A DNA stretch of 64,000 bases from NCBI RefSeq assembly GCF_027923465.1, contig NZ_BRLB01000007.1, positions 124,001-188,000 of the forward strand, given 5' to 3'. Below, piece by piece: positions 15,270-26,239 of the stretch. The translations under genes and the position numbers were made by a program. The notes beneath the pieces were generated by a model. The model made no database searches. It was given only the letters and a program-made list of their open reading frames with translations, and was not told where the DNA came from. Position 1 is the first letter of the stretch. Each line of letters starts with the position of its first letter. This stretch comes from Vallitalea longa (GTDB lineage: Bacteria; Bacillota; Clostridia; Lachnospirales; Vallitaleaceae).

Positions 15270-17909
15270 TTATTTTATTTGAGTTTCTAATACATCTTTT
15301 GCTTTTTCTAATGCTTCATTTATCTTATCAGGATTCTTACCTCCTGCTTGAGCCATGTTTGGACGGCCTCCACCGCCTCCACCAACAACTTTAGCTACTT
15401 CTCTAATCAAATTTCCTGCATGTGCTCCTTTTTTTATTGCTTCATCAGTAGCCATGACAACTAAATTAACTTTACTTCCTTTTGAAGTCGTCAATACTAT
15501 AACACCTTCGCCTAACTTTTGTTTTAAGCTGTCTCCAAGGTTTCTTAGACCATTTACATCTTGATCTTCAATATTTGCTGTCAATAATTTTATTCCTTTT
15601 ATATCAACAACATTATCTAATAAATCTTTAGCAGCATCTTTTGATAATTTTGCTTTCAATTTTTCTATCTCACGATTTATCTTTTTGTTTTCTTCAAGTA
15701 ATTGTTCAGCCTTCTTAGCTAACATTGATGGCTCAACTTTCAATAGTTTTGAAAAATCTTTTACTAAAGATTCCAATTGCTTATAATAATTGATTGCATT
15801 ATTGGATGTTAATGCTTCAATTCTTCTAACACCTGCTGCTACACCTGTTTCTGATATAATCTTAAATGTACCAGCTTCTGAAGAGTTACTAAGGTGTGTA
15901 CCACCACATAATTCTATACTATAATCGCCCATATTGACTACTCTTACTTTGGAACCATATTTTTCACCAAATAGAGCCATAGCTCCTAATTTTTTTGCTT
16001 CATCTATAGACATTTCTGTAGTTTCTATATTAAGACCTTCCATGATCTTAGAGTTGACTTCATCTTCTACTTTTCTTATTTCTTCCTCAGTTAGTGGTTG
16101 GAAATGTGTAAAATCGAAACGCAACTTGTCATGAGTTACATGTGAACCAGCCTGTTCAACATGACTGCCTAATACATTTCTTAACGCCTTTTGCAATAAA
16201 TGAGTTGCACTATGATTCTTAGCTGTAGCTTTTCTATTAGCTTCATCTACAACTAGAGTAGCATCTTGATTAACCTTAATGTTTCCTTCAACAACTACTC
16301 CAATATGACCAATTTTATTACCAATTATCTTAACTACATCTTCTACTTGGAATTTACCTGTGTCTGTTGTTATATAACCTAAGTCAGCAACCTGTCCACC
16401 ACTTGTTGCGTAAAAAGGTGTCTCTGTAACAAATATAGTACCTTTATTACCTTTCTGTAGCTGTTCTACAACATTTTCTTCATCAGTTATAGCTGTAATA
16501 GGAGATACAGATATTAAATCGTTATATCCTACAAATTTGGATTCTAAGAATGCATCAAGTTTATTATATACAGTTTCTTCTGAACCCATATAGTTACTCT
16601 CCGATCTCGCTTCACGAGCTCTTGTTTTCTGCTTTTCCATTTCTTGATTGAATCCATCTTCATCGACAGTTAGATTGCTTTCTTCTAGTATCTCTATTGT
16701 TAAGTCTATTGGGAAACCATAAGTATCATATAGTCTAAACGCATTTTCACCAGAAAGTTCTTTTTTACCTTCATCCTTAAGTTTTTGTATATAGTTCTTT
16801 AATATTCCTAGACCTTGGTCTATAGTTTCATTAAATCTATCTTCTTCTACTGTAATGATCTTAGTAATATAATCTTTCTTTTCTTGTAATTCAGGATAGG
16901 CATCTTTAGAAACTTCTATAACAGTTTCACATAATTTAGCTAAGAATTTATCTTCAATACCTAAAAGTTTGCCGTGTCTTGCAGCTCTTCTTAACAATCT
17001 TCTAAGAACATATCCCCTACCTTCATTAGAAGGTAATATACCATCTGATATCATAAAACTTACTGAACGAATATGGTCAGTAATTAATCTTATTGAAATA
17101 TCTTTATTCTTGTCTTCTTTATATTTGACATCAGCCATTTCACATACTTTTTGAAGTAAAGCTTGTATAGTATCAACATCAAAAATCGATTCAACATCTT
17201 GCATTAGAAGAGCAAGTCTTTCAAGACCCATACCTGTATCTATATTAGGGAACTCAAGTGGAACATATTTTCCGTCTTCTGTTTTTTCAAATTGAGTAAA
17301 TACTAGGTTCCAGAATTCCATGAATCTGTCGCAGTCACAACCGACTTTACAATCAGGTGATCCACAACCATATTCTTCACCACGATCATAATGAATCTCC
17401 GAACATGGACCACAAGGACCTACACCATGCTCCCAGAAGTTATCTTCTTTTCCTAATCTGATAATTCTTTCTTTTGGCAGACCAATTTTTTCATGCCATA
17501 TTTTTTCTGCTTCATCATCTTCTAAATATATTGAAACATATAATCTATCTTCTGGTAACTCAAGTACTTTAGTAACAAATTCCCATGCCCACTCTATAGC
17601 TTCTTCTTTAAAATAATCACCAAATGAGAAATTACCAAGCATTTCAAAAAAAGTACCATGTCTCTGAGTCTTTCCTACATTTTCTATATCACCTGTACGA
17701 ATACATTTCTGACATGTAGTCACTCTTTTTCTAGGTGGTACTTCTTGCCCAGTAAAATAAGGTTTTAATGGTGTCATACCAGCATTTATCAATAATACAC
17801 TTTTATCGTTTCTAGGAACTAATGGAAAACTATTCATTATAAGATGATTCTTACTTTCAAAAAATTCCAGATACATTTTCCTAAGTTCGTTTAAACCGTA
17901 CTTTTTCAT
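15270..17909 (-). CDS. alaS: Alanyl-tRNA synthetase
   Basis: 879 residues, a full-length class II enzyme that charges tRNA(Ala) and edits mischarged Ser and Gly. The catalytic domain (about 1-240) has FFESKNH, GMTPLKPYFTG, RHGTFFEMLGNFSFGDYFK and GMGLERLA. The editing domain has the zinc motifs HNSATHLLQKAL and CGGTH. The C-Ala domain ends with VGGGGGGRPNMAQAGG. A Cys-rich zinc region (GCGSPDCKVGCDCD) follows motif 2. The ATG at 17909 has GGAGG 11 bases upstream; the ATG at 17927 overlaps that site and has none of its own, so it is not the start. Control appears to be by a short leader with an intrinsic terminator, not a T-box. Confidence 0.97.
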   Translation of the reverse strand: MKKYGLNELRKMYLEFFESKNHLIMNSFPLVPRNDKSVLLINAGMTPLKPYFTGQEVPPRKRVTTCQKCIRTGDIENVGKTQRHGTFFEMLGNFSFGDYFKEEAIEWAWEFVTKVLELPEDRLYVSIYLEDDEAEKIWHEKIGLPKERIIRLGKEDNFWEHGVGPCGPCSEIHYDRGEEYGCGSPDCKVGCDCDRFMEFWNLVFTQFEKTEDGKYVPLEFPNIDTGMGLERLALLMQDVESIFDVDTIQALLQKVCEMADVKYKEDKNKDISIRLITDHIRSVSFMISDGILPSNEGRGYVLRRLLRRAARHGKLLGIEDKFLAKLCETVIEVSKDAYPELQEKKDYITKIITVEEDRFNETIDQGLGILKNYIQKLKDEGKKELSGENAFRLYDTYGFPIDLTIEILEESNLTVDEDGFNQEMEKQKTRAREARSESNYMGSEETVYNKLDAFLESKFVGYNDLISVSPITAITDEENVVEQLQKGNKGTIFVTETPFYATSGGQVADLGYITTDTGKFQVEDVVKIIGNKIGHIGVVVEGNIKVNQDATLVVDEANRKATAKNHSATHLLQKALRNVLGSHVEQAGSHVTHDKLRFDFTHFQPLTEEEIRKVEDEVNSKIMEGLNIETTEMSIDEAKKLGAMALFGEKYGSKVRVVNMGDYSIELCGGTHLSNSSEAGTFKIISETGVAAGVRRIEALTSNNAINYYKQLESLVKDFSKLLKVEPSMLAKKAEQLLEENKKINREIEKLKAKLSKDAAKDLLDNVVDIKGIKLLTANIEDQDVNGLRNLGDSLKQKLGEGVIVLTTSKGSKVNLVVMATDEAIKKGAHAGNLIREVAKVVGGGGGGRPNMAQAGGKNPDKINEALEKAKDVLETQIK

Positions 17910-17936
17910 TCTTTTATTTTCCTCCATTCAGCTATT

Positions 17937-17962
17937 AAAAAAAAATCCCCGCTATTACGAGG
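17937..17962 (-). terminator. Intrinsic terminator in the alaS leader (possible attenuator)
   Basis: On the minus strand CCTCG and CGGGG (17958-17962 and 17947-17951) form a GC-rich 5-bp stem with a 6-base loop, followed by A and nine Ts (17937-17945). It lies between the alaS promoter (-10 at 17983-17988) and the alaS ribosome site, so alaS transcripts must read through it. The 5' arm CCUC could also pair with GAGG of the ribosome site. Confidence 0.6.
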
Positions 17963-17982
17963 TATACAATTCTCTTTTTAAA

Positions 17983-18011
17983 ATTATAATTAAATGCCTT
18001 ACTTTTGTCAA
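17983..18011 (-). promoter_or_regulatory. Consensus sigma-A promoter of alaS
   Basis: On the minus strand a perfect TTGACA (18006-18011), a 17-base spacer and a perfect TATAAT (17983-17988). The start of transcription should be near 17975, giving a leader of about 65 bases. Confidence 0.87.
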
Positions 18012-18042
18012 TACTAGCCTTTATAAAATGTAGATAATGCCA

Positions 18043-18294
18043 TTACTTTTTTAGTTTATCGTATTCAGATTTCAACTGTAATCTCACATCTTTAGGCAAA
18101 TGATGCCACCTAACCTCTCTAATGGCTCCTTCTAGTGCATACAATTTATTGCAACATGTATCACCATGTACATTTAACCTGATTATTGCTTCTATACTAC
18201 CTGTTTCTTTTAAATCTTCAGCTGTTTGTATTCCAATATCATTTAATTCCTTTTCAAGCGTTTTGCCTATATTAGGTAATTCTGATAATTTCAT
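18043..18294 (-). CDS. TfoX C-terminal domain protein
   Basis: 83 residues made up only of the TfoX C-terminal domain, a helical fold related to helix-hairpin-helix DNA-binding units: LSELPNIGKTLEKELNDIGI at the start, then TAEDLKETGSIEAIIRL, CCNKLYALEGAIR and LPKDVRLQLKSEY. Stand-alone TfoX-C proteins are common in Clostridia and have no proven function; the name comes from the competence regulator of Haemophilus. AAGGAG lies 9 bases before the ATG. It is 18 bases after the first LspA-like gene and may share its transcript. The alaS promoter begins just after its stop. Confidence 0.88.
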   Translation of the reverse strand: MKLSELPNIGKTLEKELNDIGIQTAEDLKETGSIEAIIRLNVHGDTCCNKLYALEGAIREVRWHHLPKDVRLQLKSEYDKLKK

Positions 18295-18312
18295 TTCAGT
18301 AAACTCCTTATT

Positions 18313-18828
18313 TCATAATCTTTTTTTATAATGAACAATAATATTTTTTATTTTAAAATTATCTATTTGATCTCTATATTTATAGATAGTATAAAATGAA
18401 ATTACTAATCCTCCACTAACATAACAATCCTTTATATCAAAAGTAAACAATGACCTTAGATAAATAAAATCCAAGCTTCCACCGTAAAATATTTTATCAA
18501 TCAATGAACATATTGCTCCAGAGATAAATAATATTGTAATGATATCAGTCAATGTTGAATTGTTATTATAATAATATATATAATTTATAGCGACCAACAT
18601 TAATATGATAGTCAATATATTGAATATTATATGAGAATAATATCCTACTCCTAAATCAAACAACGAATTAAACCAGGAATAACTTGTATTTATCACTGGT
18701 CTAAAATATACCAGTCCCCCTAGGATATTAATATCTTTTTGGAAGTAATATTGTTTTATTATAAGTTTAATAATTTGATCCATAGCTATTAGTGTTATTA
18801 TCCAAAAGGATATTGTTCTTTTTTTCAT
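18313..18828 (-). CDS. Divergent signal peptidase II (LspA)-like protein, copy A
   Basis: 171 residues with four hydrophobic segments, the size and topology of lipoprotein signal peptidase. Family marks are DQIIK in the first helix, a NxSYSW stretch where LspA has NxGAAF, and GAICSLIDK...GGSLDFIYL...FDIKDCYVS, aligning with GNxxDR, the first catalytic Asp (VvDF) and the second (FNxAD). Both catalytic Asp residues therefore seem kept, while the NxG, GN and FNxA surroundings differ. The start at 18828 (ATG with AAGGTG) is preferred over GTG at 18837. A homologous gene lies 61 bases upstream. They may be variant proteases or may have changed function. Confidence 0.65.
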   Translation of the reverse strand: MKKRTISFWIITLIAMDQIIKLIIKQYYFQKDINILGGLVYFRPVINTSYSWFNSLFDLGVGYYSHIIFNILTIILMLVAINYIYYYNNNSTLTDIITILFISGAICSLIDKIFYGGSLDFIYLRSLFTFDIKDCYVSGGLVISFYTIYKYRDQIDNFKIKNIIVHYKKRL

Positions 18829-18889
18829 GCAACTCACCTTATCCCTTGTAAATTAATTAGTCTGATATCAAAAATATTATGATCTTTGA

Positions 18890-19414
18890 TTATTGCTTTA
18901 TGATAGATTCTTTAATAAATCTTATTAAATCTCTAGTTCTAAAATGGATAACCAACTTATAATTAATTATAACCCATGTAATAATTATTACTTCTGATAT
19001 GGATATATATACGTCCTTCAAATCGAATATGAAGAATCCTTTCAACCATATATAATCCAAACTTCCAGACCAAAAAAACTTATCTATCAAAGAACATATA
19101 CATCCTGCTATCAATAAATTAAACCCTACTATTAATTCTTTTGATTTATTGTTCTCTGCTAAAATATATTTATAAAATATAATAATTACTATTAAGGCTA
19201 GTGTAATCAATATTATATGAAGTTCAATACCCATATTGCAGTTAAAAACATTATTAACATATGAATATCTATCATTAAGTACAGGTCTAAATGCTATTAC
19301 ATCAGTCAAATCATGATAGTTCAAGTTATAACTATCAATATATATTTTAATCAATTGGTCAATCATAACATATATTATAATTAATAATAAATTTCTATTA
19401 ACATATTTCTTCAT
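18890..19414 (-). CDS. Divergent signal peptidase II (LspA)-like protein, copy B
   Basis: 174 residues, a tandem paralogue of the gene at 18313-18828. It has four hydrophobic segments, DQLIK in the first helix, FRPVLNDRYSYVNNVF in the first external loop, and CICSLIDKFFWSGSLDYIWL and FDLKDVYIS holding the two presumptive catalytic Asp residues. The two copies share the same deviations from classical LspA (CSLIDK for GNLIDR, F-D-x-K-D for FNxAD), so these are traits of a subfamily rather than chance decay. AGGAG lies 9-10 bases before the ATG. No lipoprotein substrate is encoded next to the pair. Confidence 0.63.
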   Translation of the reverse strand: MKKYVNRNLLLIIIYVMIDQLIKIYIDSYNLNYHDLTDVIAFRPVLNDRYSYVNNVFNCNMGIELHIILITLALIVIIIFYKYILAENNKSKELIVGFNLLIAGCICSLIDKFFWSGSLDYIWLKGFFIFDLKDVYISISEVIIITWVIINYKLVIHFRTRDLIRFIKESIIKQ

Positions 19415-19510
19415 AATAAAGACTCCTATAAAAGAATTTCAGTCATACTTACAAGTCTATATTAAGTTATTATATGTAGTTAAAAGTTATTTATTTAATG
19501 CAAACAAATA

Positions 19511-20404
19511 TTACTTAATCAATTCATTTATCCATTCATAACAATTTTCTAATTGCTCGTCAGTTATCTTTTCTGATCTATGTTCAAATAGTACTTTATA
19601 CGAATTATTATGTGAATTGATTATTCTAAAATACTTTTCTACATCAGCCCAGCCGTCAACAGACTTCAATTCTGGCAAAGCAGGATAATGATTATTACTG
19701 AAATTATCCGATAACCTTCCATTAGAAACATGTACAACTTCAGTAAATTCAGCATATTTATCTAATATTTCATATGGATTGAAATTACTATCTATGCTAT
19801 GTTGTAAATGTAATCTAGCTATATCTAAACACACCTTAACATTTGGATATTTTTTTAATAGGGATATCAATGCGTCATTATCACAAACATATTTATTCAA
19901 TGCATCAAATTCCAAAACGGGTATGAAGTCAAACTCTGCTGCTTTCTTAGATATGTACTGAAAAAATTGTTCACTATGTTTTGCAAAATCGTCATATGTA
20001 TATTTATCATCATAGGCATACTCTGTTTCATCTGCAAATCGCCAATTACTCCAATTTATCTGACTATCTAATATTACAGGTTTTGGATAATGAAACAATA
20101 CATAATGTGGCTTGAATTTTCCAAACATAAAAGTCAACTCATTATCTATATAATCATATGAACTGTTTTTGTTAGCTATATCATTTGACATGTATTGTGG
20201 ATCCCTCAATCTCCACTTATTACTTCTAAGAGGAAAATGAACACATATATTGAAATCATCTGATCGAGATGCTTCTATTAATCTGTCTATTTCTTTGTTA
20301 TCATTAAGCATACAAGCTTCTACCCCATAAAAATCTTCTCTAAAATCTCTTTGTTGCTTATTAACATCGTATACCCCAAAATGACCAATTAAAAATCTTT
20401 TCAT
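19511..20404 (-). CDS. Sugar phosphate isomerase/epimerase-like TIM barrel protein
   Basis: 297 residues of the AP endonuclease 2 / xylose isomerase-like fold. Candidate metal ligands of the family are visible at strand ends: VLEFDAL (Glu), VCLDIARLHLQH (Asp and His), VVHVSNG (His) and VLFEHRSE (Glu). The beginning MKRFLIGHFGVYDV and the CVHFPLRSNKWRLRDP stretch are not those of a named enzyme I recognise. It could act on a sugar or sugar phosphate; the substrate is unknown. It is one of several singly transcribed-looking genes between the LspA-like pair and the radical SAM gene, 58 bases downstream of the latter. Confidence 0.7.
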   Translation of the reverse strand: MKRFLIGHFGVYDVNKQQRDFREDFYGVEACMLNDNKEIDRLIEASRSDDFNICVHFPLRSNKWRLRDPQYMSNDIANKNSSYDYIDNELTFMFGKFKPHYVLFHYPKPVILDSQINWSNWRFADETEYAYDDKYTYDDFAKHSEQFFQYISKKAAEFDFIPVLEFDALNKYVCDNDALISLLKKYPNVKVCLDIARLHLQHSIDSNFNPYEILDKYAEFTEVVHVSNGRLSDNFSNNHYPALPELKSVDGWADVEKYFRIINSHNNSYKVLFEHRSEKITDEQLENCYEWINELIK

Positions 20405-20461
20405 AATACCTTATTTCCCCCTTCTTTTGTTCACATATAATAATAAATTAATATTAATACT

Positions 20462-21358
20462 CTATGTTAAATAATCAAATATACTCAGTTGTACTTGCTT
20501 GACACTGGATCTGTAGCTACTAATGATATCCTTCATATTGTATAACATATTATATCTATCACAATTCTCTTTAAATATAGACCATAACTTTCTATATCTT
20601 GAGCTATTACATTTATAGCTATTACCAAATTGTTTAATATACTTTTCTTTTATTCCTGGAAAATGCTTGTCTAACTTATCATAAAAATAACAACGTTGAT
20701 TTTGTCTAAGAGTCACACCAAAATAAGGATATATGAATTTGGCGCCTGCTTCATGTGCCATCTTGATTATAGAAATTATATTATCTTCTGTATCATTTAT
20801 AAAAGGTAGTACAGGCATCAAAAGTATTCCAGCATATATTCCTTTATCTGATAAAGCTGCTAATGCTTCAAATCGCTTAGAAGAAACATTTACATTTGGT
20901 TCAATAATTCTGCTCAGATTATCATCAGCAGTAGTTATCGTCAACTTCAAACATACTGGTGAATGTTTATTTATATCTTGAATAATGTCCATATCCCTAG
21001 TTATTAAAGCACTTTTTGTAGCTATTCCTATTCCAAAACCATATGCATTAATTAATTCCAATGCATTCCTTGTAAGGTGTAGCTCTTTTTCATATGGATT
21101 ATAAGGATCACTCATTGCACCAGAACCCACAACACCTTTATTTACTTTACTTCTTAATTGATTTCTTATAATTTCCAGTGCATTTTCCTTAGCCCTAACT
21201 TGGCTGAAATTCTCAATATGATAACATTCGCTTCTAGAATCACAATAGATACATCCATGATTGCAACCTTTATATATGTTCATATTGTAATCATGACCAA
21301 ACCAATAATCAGGTTTCTTGTTTTTAGTTATTATTGTCTTTGCCTTAATATATTCCAT
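20462..21358 (-). CDS. Radical SAM protein of the SPL-like family
   Basis: 298 residues. Near residue 30 the motif YKGCNHGCIYCDSRS holds a C-x3-C-x2-C triad for the 4Fe-4S cluster that cleaves S-adenosylmethionine. GSGAMSDPYNPYEK, ITTADDNLSRIIEPN and LLMPVLPFINDTEDN are typical of the group annotated as SPL-family or Rv2578c-type radical SAM proteins, distantly related to spore photoproduct lyase. The reaction of this group is unknown. The ATG at 21358 begins the conserved MEYIKAKTI and has AAGGA 8 bases upstream; an ATG at 21379 with AGGGG is a possible alternative. Confidence 0.82.
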   Translation of the reverse strand: MEYIKAKTIITKNKKPDYWFGHDYNMNIYKGCNHGCIYCDSRSECYHIENFSQVRAKENALEIIRNQLRSKVNKGVVGSGAMSDPYNPYEKELHLTRNALELINAYGFGIGIATKSALITRDMDIIQDINKHSPVCLKLTITTADDNLSRIIEPNVNVSSKRFEALAALSDKGIYAGILLMPVLPFINDTEDNIISIIKMAHEAGAKFIYPYFGVTLRQNQRCYFYDKLDKHFPGIKEKYIKQFGNSYKCNSSRYRKLWSIFKENCDRYNMLYNMKDIISSYRSSVKQVQLSIFDYLT

Positions 21359-21495
21359 TCTATTTTTCCTTCTAAACATATTTCCCCTTTTAACTTTCTA
21401 TACGGGTAAGTTCATCAAAAGGCTTTATAAGATAAAAATATAGATGTTTCTTCTATCTTTATACTAGAAATTCAAAACCTATACTACTATTATAA

Positions 21496-21533
21496 AATGT
21501 TTAATATGACAACTATATGTCATATTAAACATT
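21496..21533 (-). terminator. Terminator of the MATE gene
   Basis: A perfect 15-bp stem (21496-21510 with 21519-21533) with an 8-base loop, 15 bases after the MATE stop, followed on the minus strand by TTTTATAAT. Confidence 0.75.
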
Positions 21534-21548
21534 AAAATAACAAGTAAT

Positions 21549-22907
21549 TTATATCGTCTCTGTTTTTTTATTAGTAACTTTATTTGAAAACCTTAGGTAA
21601 TCACATATGCTTAATAAGATAAAATCAATTGTTATACCTAAATATAGTCCATACAAACCCATTTTAAATACTAAGCTAAATAAAAAGACAAGCGCGATAC
21701 CTATAAGATTTATAACTATAGAATTAAATAGAACCCATCTTTCATCTCCAATACCTTGTAAACCATATTTATATATATTATTAGGTATGCTAAATAAACA
21801 GGCAACTAAAGCAATAATGTAATAATTAATGCTATAGTTTATTAAATTATAATCATTAGTTAGTAATAAAACTATATATGACTTGAAAATGATTAATAAT
21901 ATGATTAATCCTATTGAAATAATCAATGCTAATTTTAACGATTGTCTAGGTATTATAGACATTTTTTCGTATTGTTTTTCTCCGTAATTCTTGCTGACTA
22001 ATGTCAATGTTGTTGATGCATAGGAATACATGGGCATTAATACAATAGTAACAACACTCTCCAATAAAGTATATGCAGATAGTTCAAGTACTCCTATACG
22101 AGATAATATTGCATTGATACATACTACCAATAGCGTAGATTCTAATATCTCCTGCCCCATTAATGCCAAAGATTTTCTAATTAATCTCAATCCCAATTTC
22201 AATATTTTAATAATGGGTAATAAGTAATCAATTACAATTAATTTCTTCTTATATAGAATAAAAACATATATAATCAAATTCAATGAAAGCGATATAACTG
22301 ATGCTATTCCTGCTCCTTTAACTCCCATTGGCTTAAAGGAGAGTTTTCCAAAAATAAGAATATAATTAAGAATTACATTAGTGATAGTCGCTGTAATGTT
22401 ACCTATAAACAGATACTTGGTGGTATTCAATATCTTAAACAATGATGAAAACATAAATAACATCATGTTCAAGCAGGTTGTCATACTGAACAGATTCATA
22501 TATGAAAGCGATTCTTTTAATAAACTACCTTGTAATCCATATACTACCTTAAGTATTCCATCTCCAAATGCAAATAAAATGAGCCAAAATAACGTACCAA
22601 TAAACAAACTAATTGAGATACCTGATATGAAGTTATCGACTAAATCCTTTGTGTTACCTTTACCTTCACTTTTAGCTCCTGCTATATTGAATGCTACTGC
22701 TATAGCTCCAAGAACTCCGGTGATACTGTTAATGGTTGTACTAATTAATCCAACAGCTCCAAAAGCATCTAAAGATATTCTTCCTATCATTGCTGTATCT
22801 ATAAGCCCTATCAGCATTCCTACTACTGAATTAAATACAAGGGGTATTGCCATCTTGTTAATCTCATTTATTAAAAAAGTGTCTTTATTTATTAAATTCT
22901 TATTCAA
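21549..22907 (-). CDS. MATE family efflux transporter
   Basis: 452 residues with about 12 transmembrane helices in two related halves, the MATE layout. Typical stretches are PLVFNSVVGMLIGLIDTAMIGRI in helix 1, LGAIAVAFNIAGAKSEGKG, NYILIFGKLSFKPMGVKGAGIASV and, in the second half, TLTLVSKNYGEKQYEKM. Such pumps expel cationic drugs or metabolites in exchange for Na+ or H+; the substrate here is not known. The start is TTG. Its ribosome site (GAAGGGAG, about 12 bases upstream) lies in the 3' arm of a 13-bp hairpin, and a further structured region precedes it, so expression is probably controlled at the RNA level. Confidence 0.9.
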   Translation of the reverse strand: MNKNLINKDTFLINEINKMAIPLVFNSVVGMLIGLIDTAMIGRISLDAFGAVGLISTTINSITGVLGAIAVAFNIAGAKSEGKGNTKDLVDNFISGISISLFIGTLFWLILFAFGDGILKVVYGLQGSLLKESLSYMNLFSMTTCLNMMLFMFSSLFKILNTTKYLFIGNITATITNVILNYILIFGKLSFKPMGVKGAGIASVISLSLNLIIYVFILYKKKLIVIDYLLPIIKILKLGLRLIRKSLALMGQEILESTLLVVCINAILSRIGVLELSAYTLLESVVTIVLMPMYSYASTTLTLVSKNYGEKQYEKMSIIPRQSLKLALIISIGLIILLIIFKSYIVLLLTNDYNLINYSINYYIIALVACLFSIPNNIYKYGLQGIGDERWVLFNSIVINLIGIALVFLFSLVFKMGLYGLYLGITIDFILLSICDYLRFSNKVTNKKTETI

Positions 22908-22916
22908 TTTTCTTTT

Positions 22917-23003
22917 TGTCTCCCTTCTTTTTTCGTATTAAAAAAGAAGGGAATTTACAGGCGCATAGACCATTTTGAAGCCTCCTAGCTCATAACTGAT
23001 TTC
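22917..23003 (-). ncRNA. Structured leader with ribosome-site-sequestering hairpin upstream of the MATE gene
   Basis: The predicted RNA from about 23003 to 22917 contains a small stem UGAGC / GCUUCA around the loop UAGGAG, further pairing options (GGAA / UUCC, CAG / CUG, AGGC / GCCU), and then a 13-bp stem (22921-22933 with 22940-22952) whose 3' arm is the ribosome site of the MATE gene. There is no T run after it, so translational rather than transcriptional control is likely. It could be a riboswitch, for example of the MATE-associated guanidine-IV (mepA) class, but I cannot match it to a consensus by eye. Confidence 0.42.
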
Positions 23004-23010
23004 CATTATA

Positions 23011-23040
23011 TTTATATATTGTAACAAATTCTGATAACAA
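23011..23040 (-). promoter_or_regulatory. Candidate promoter of the MATE gene
   Basis: On the minus strand TTGTTA (23035-23040) and TATAAA (23011-23016) are 18 bases apart; this fixes the leader at roughly 95 bases. Confidence 0.42.
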
Positions 23041-23128
23041 TTACTATATAAATAGATATTTTTATCAATACACATTGAAATATTTCATAAATATTAGTTT
23101 ATAATTATCAACATATATACTACTGACT

Positions 23129-23154
23129 AAAAAAATCGCCCTATCGGACGATTT
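23129..23154 (-). terminator. Terminator of the beta-galactosidase operon
   Basis: A 9-bp stem AAATCGTCC / GGGCGATTT (23146-23154 with 23133-23141, one G-T pair) with a 4-base loop, followed on the minus strand by a run of Ts, only 10 bases after the stop codon. Confidence 0.88.
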
Positions 23155-23163
23155 CTTCACATT

Positions 23164-26214
<3,051 letters not shown>

Positions 26215-26239
26215 CTATTCTCCTTCCCAATATTCAATG

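Noticed and set aside
17928-18042. T-box riboswitch upstream of alaS
   Set aside because: Only 115 bases separate the upstream stop from alaS, the promoter takes part of them, and neither the AGGGTGG-type antiterminator sequence nor a specifier stem is present.
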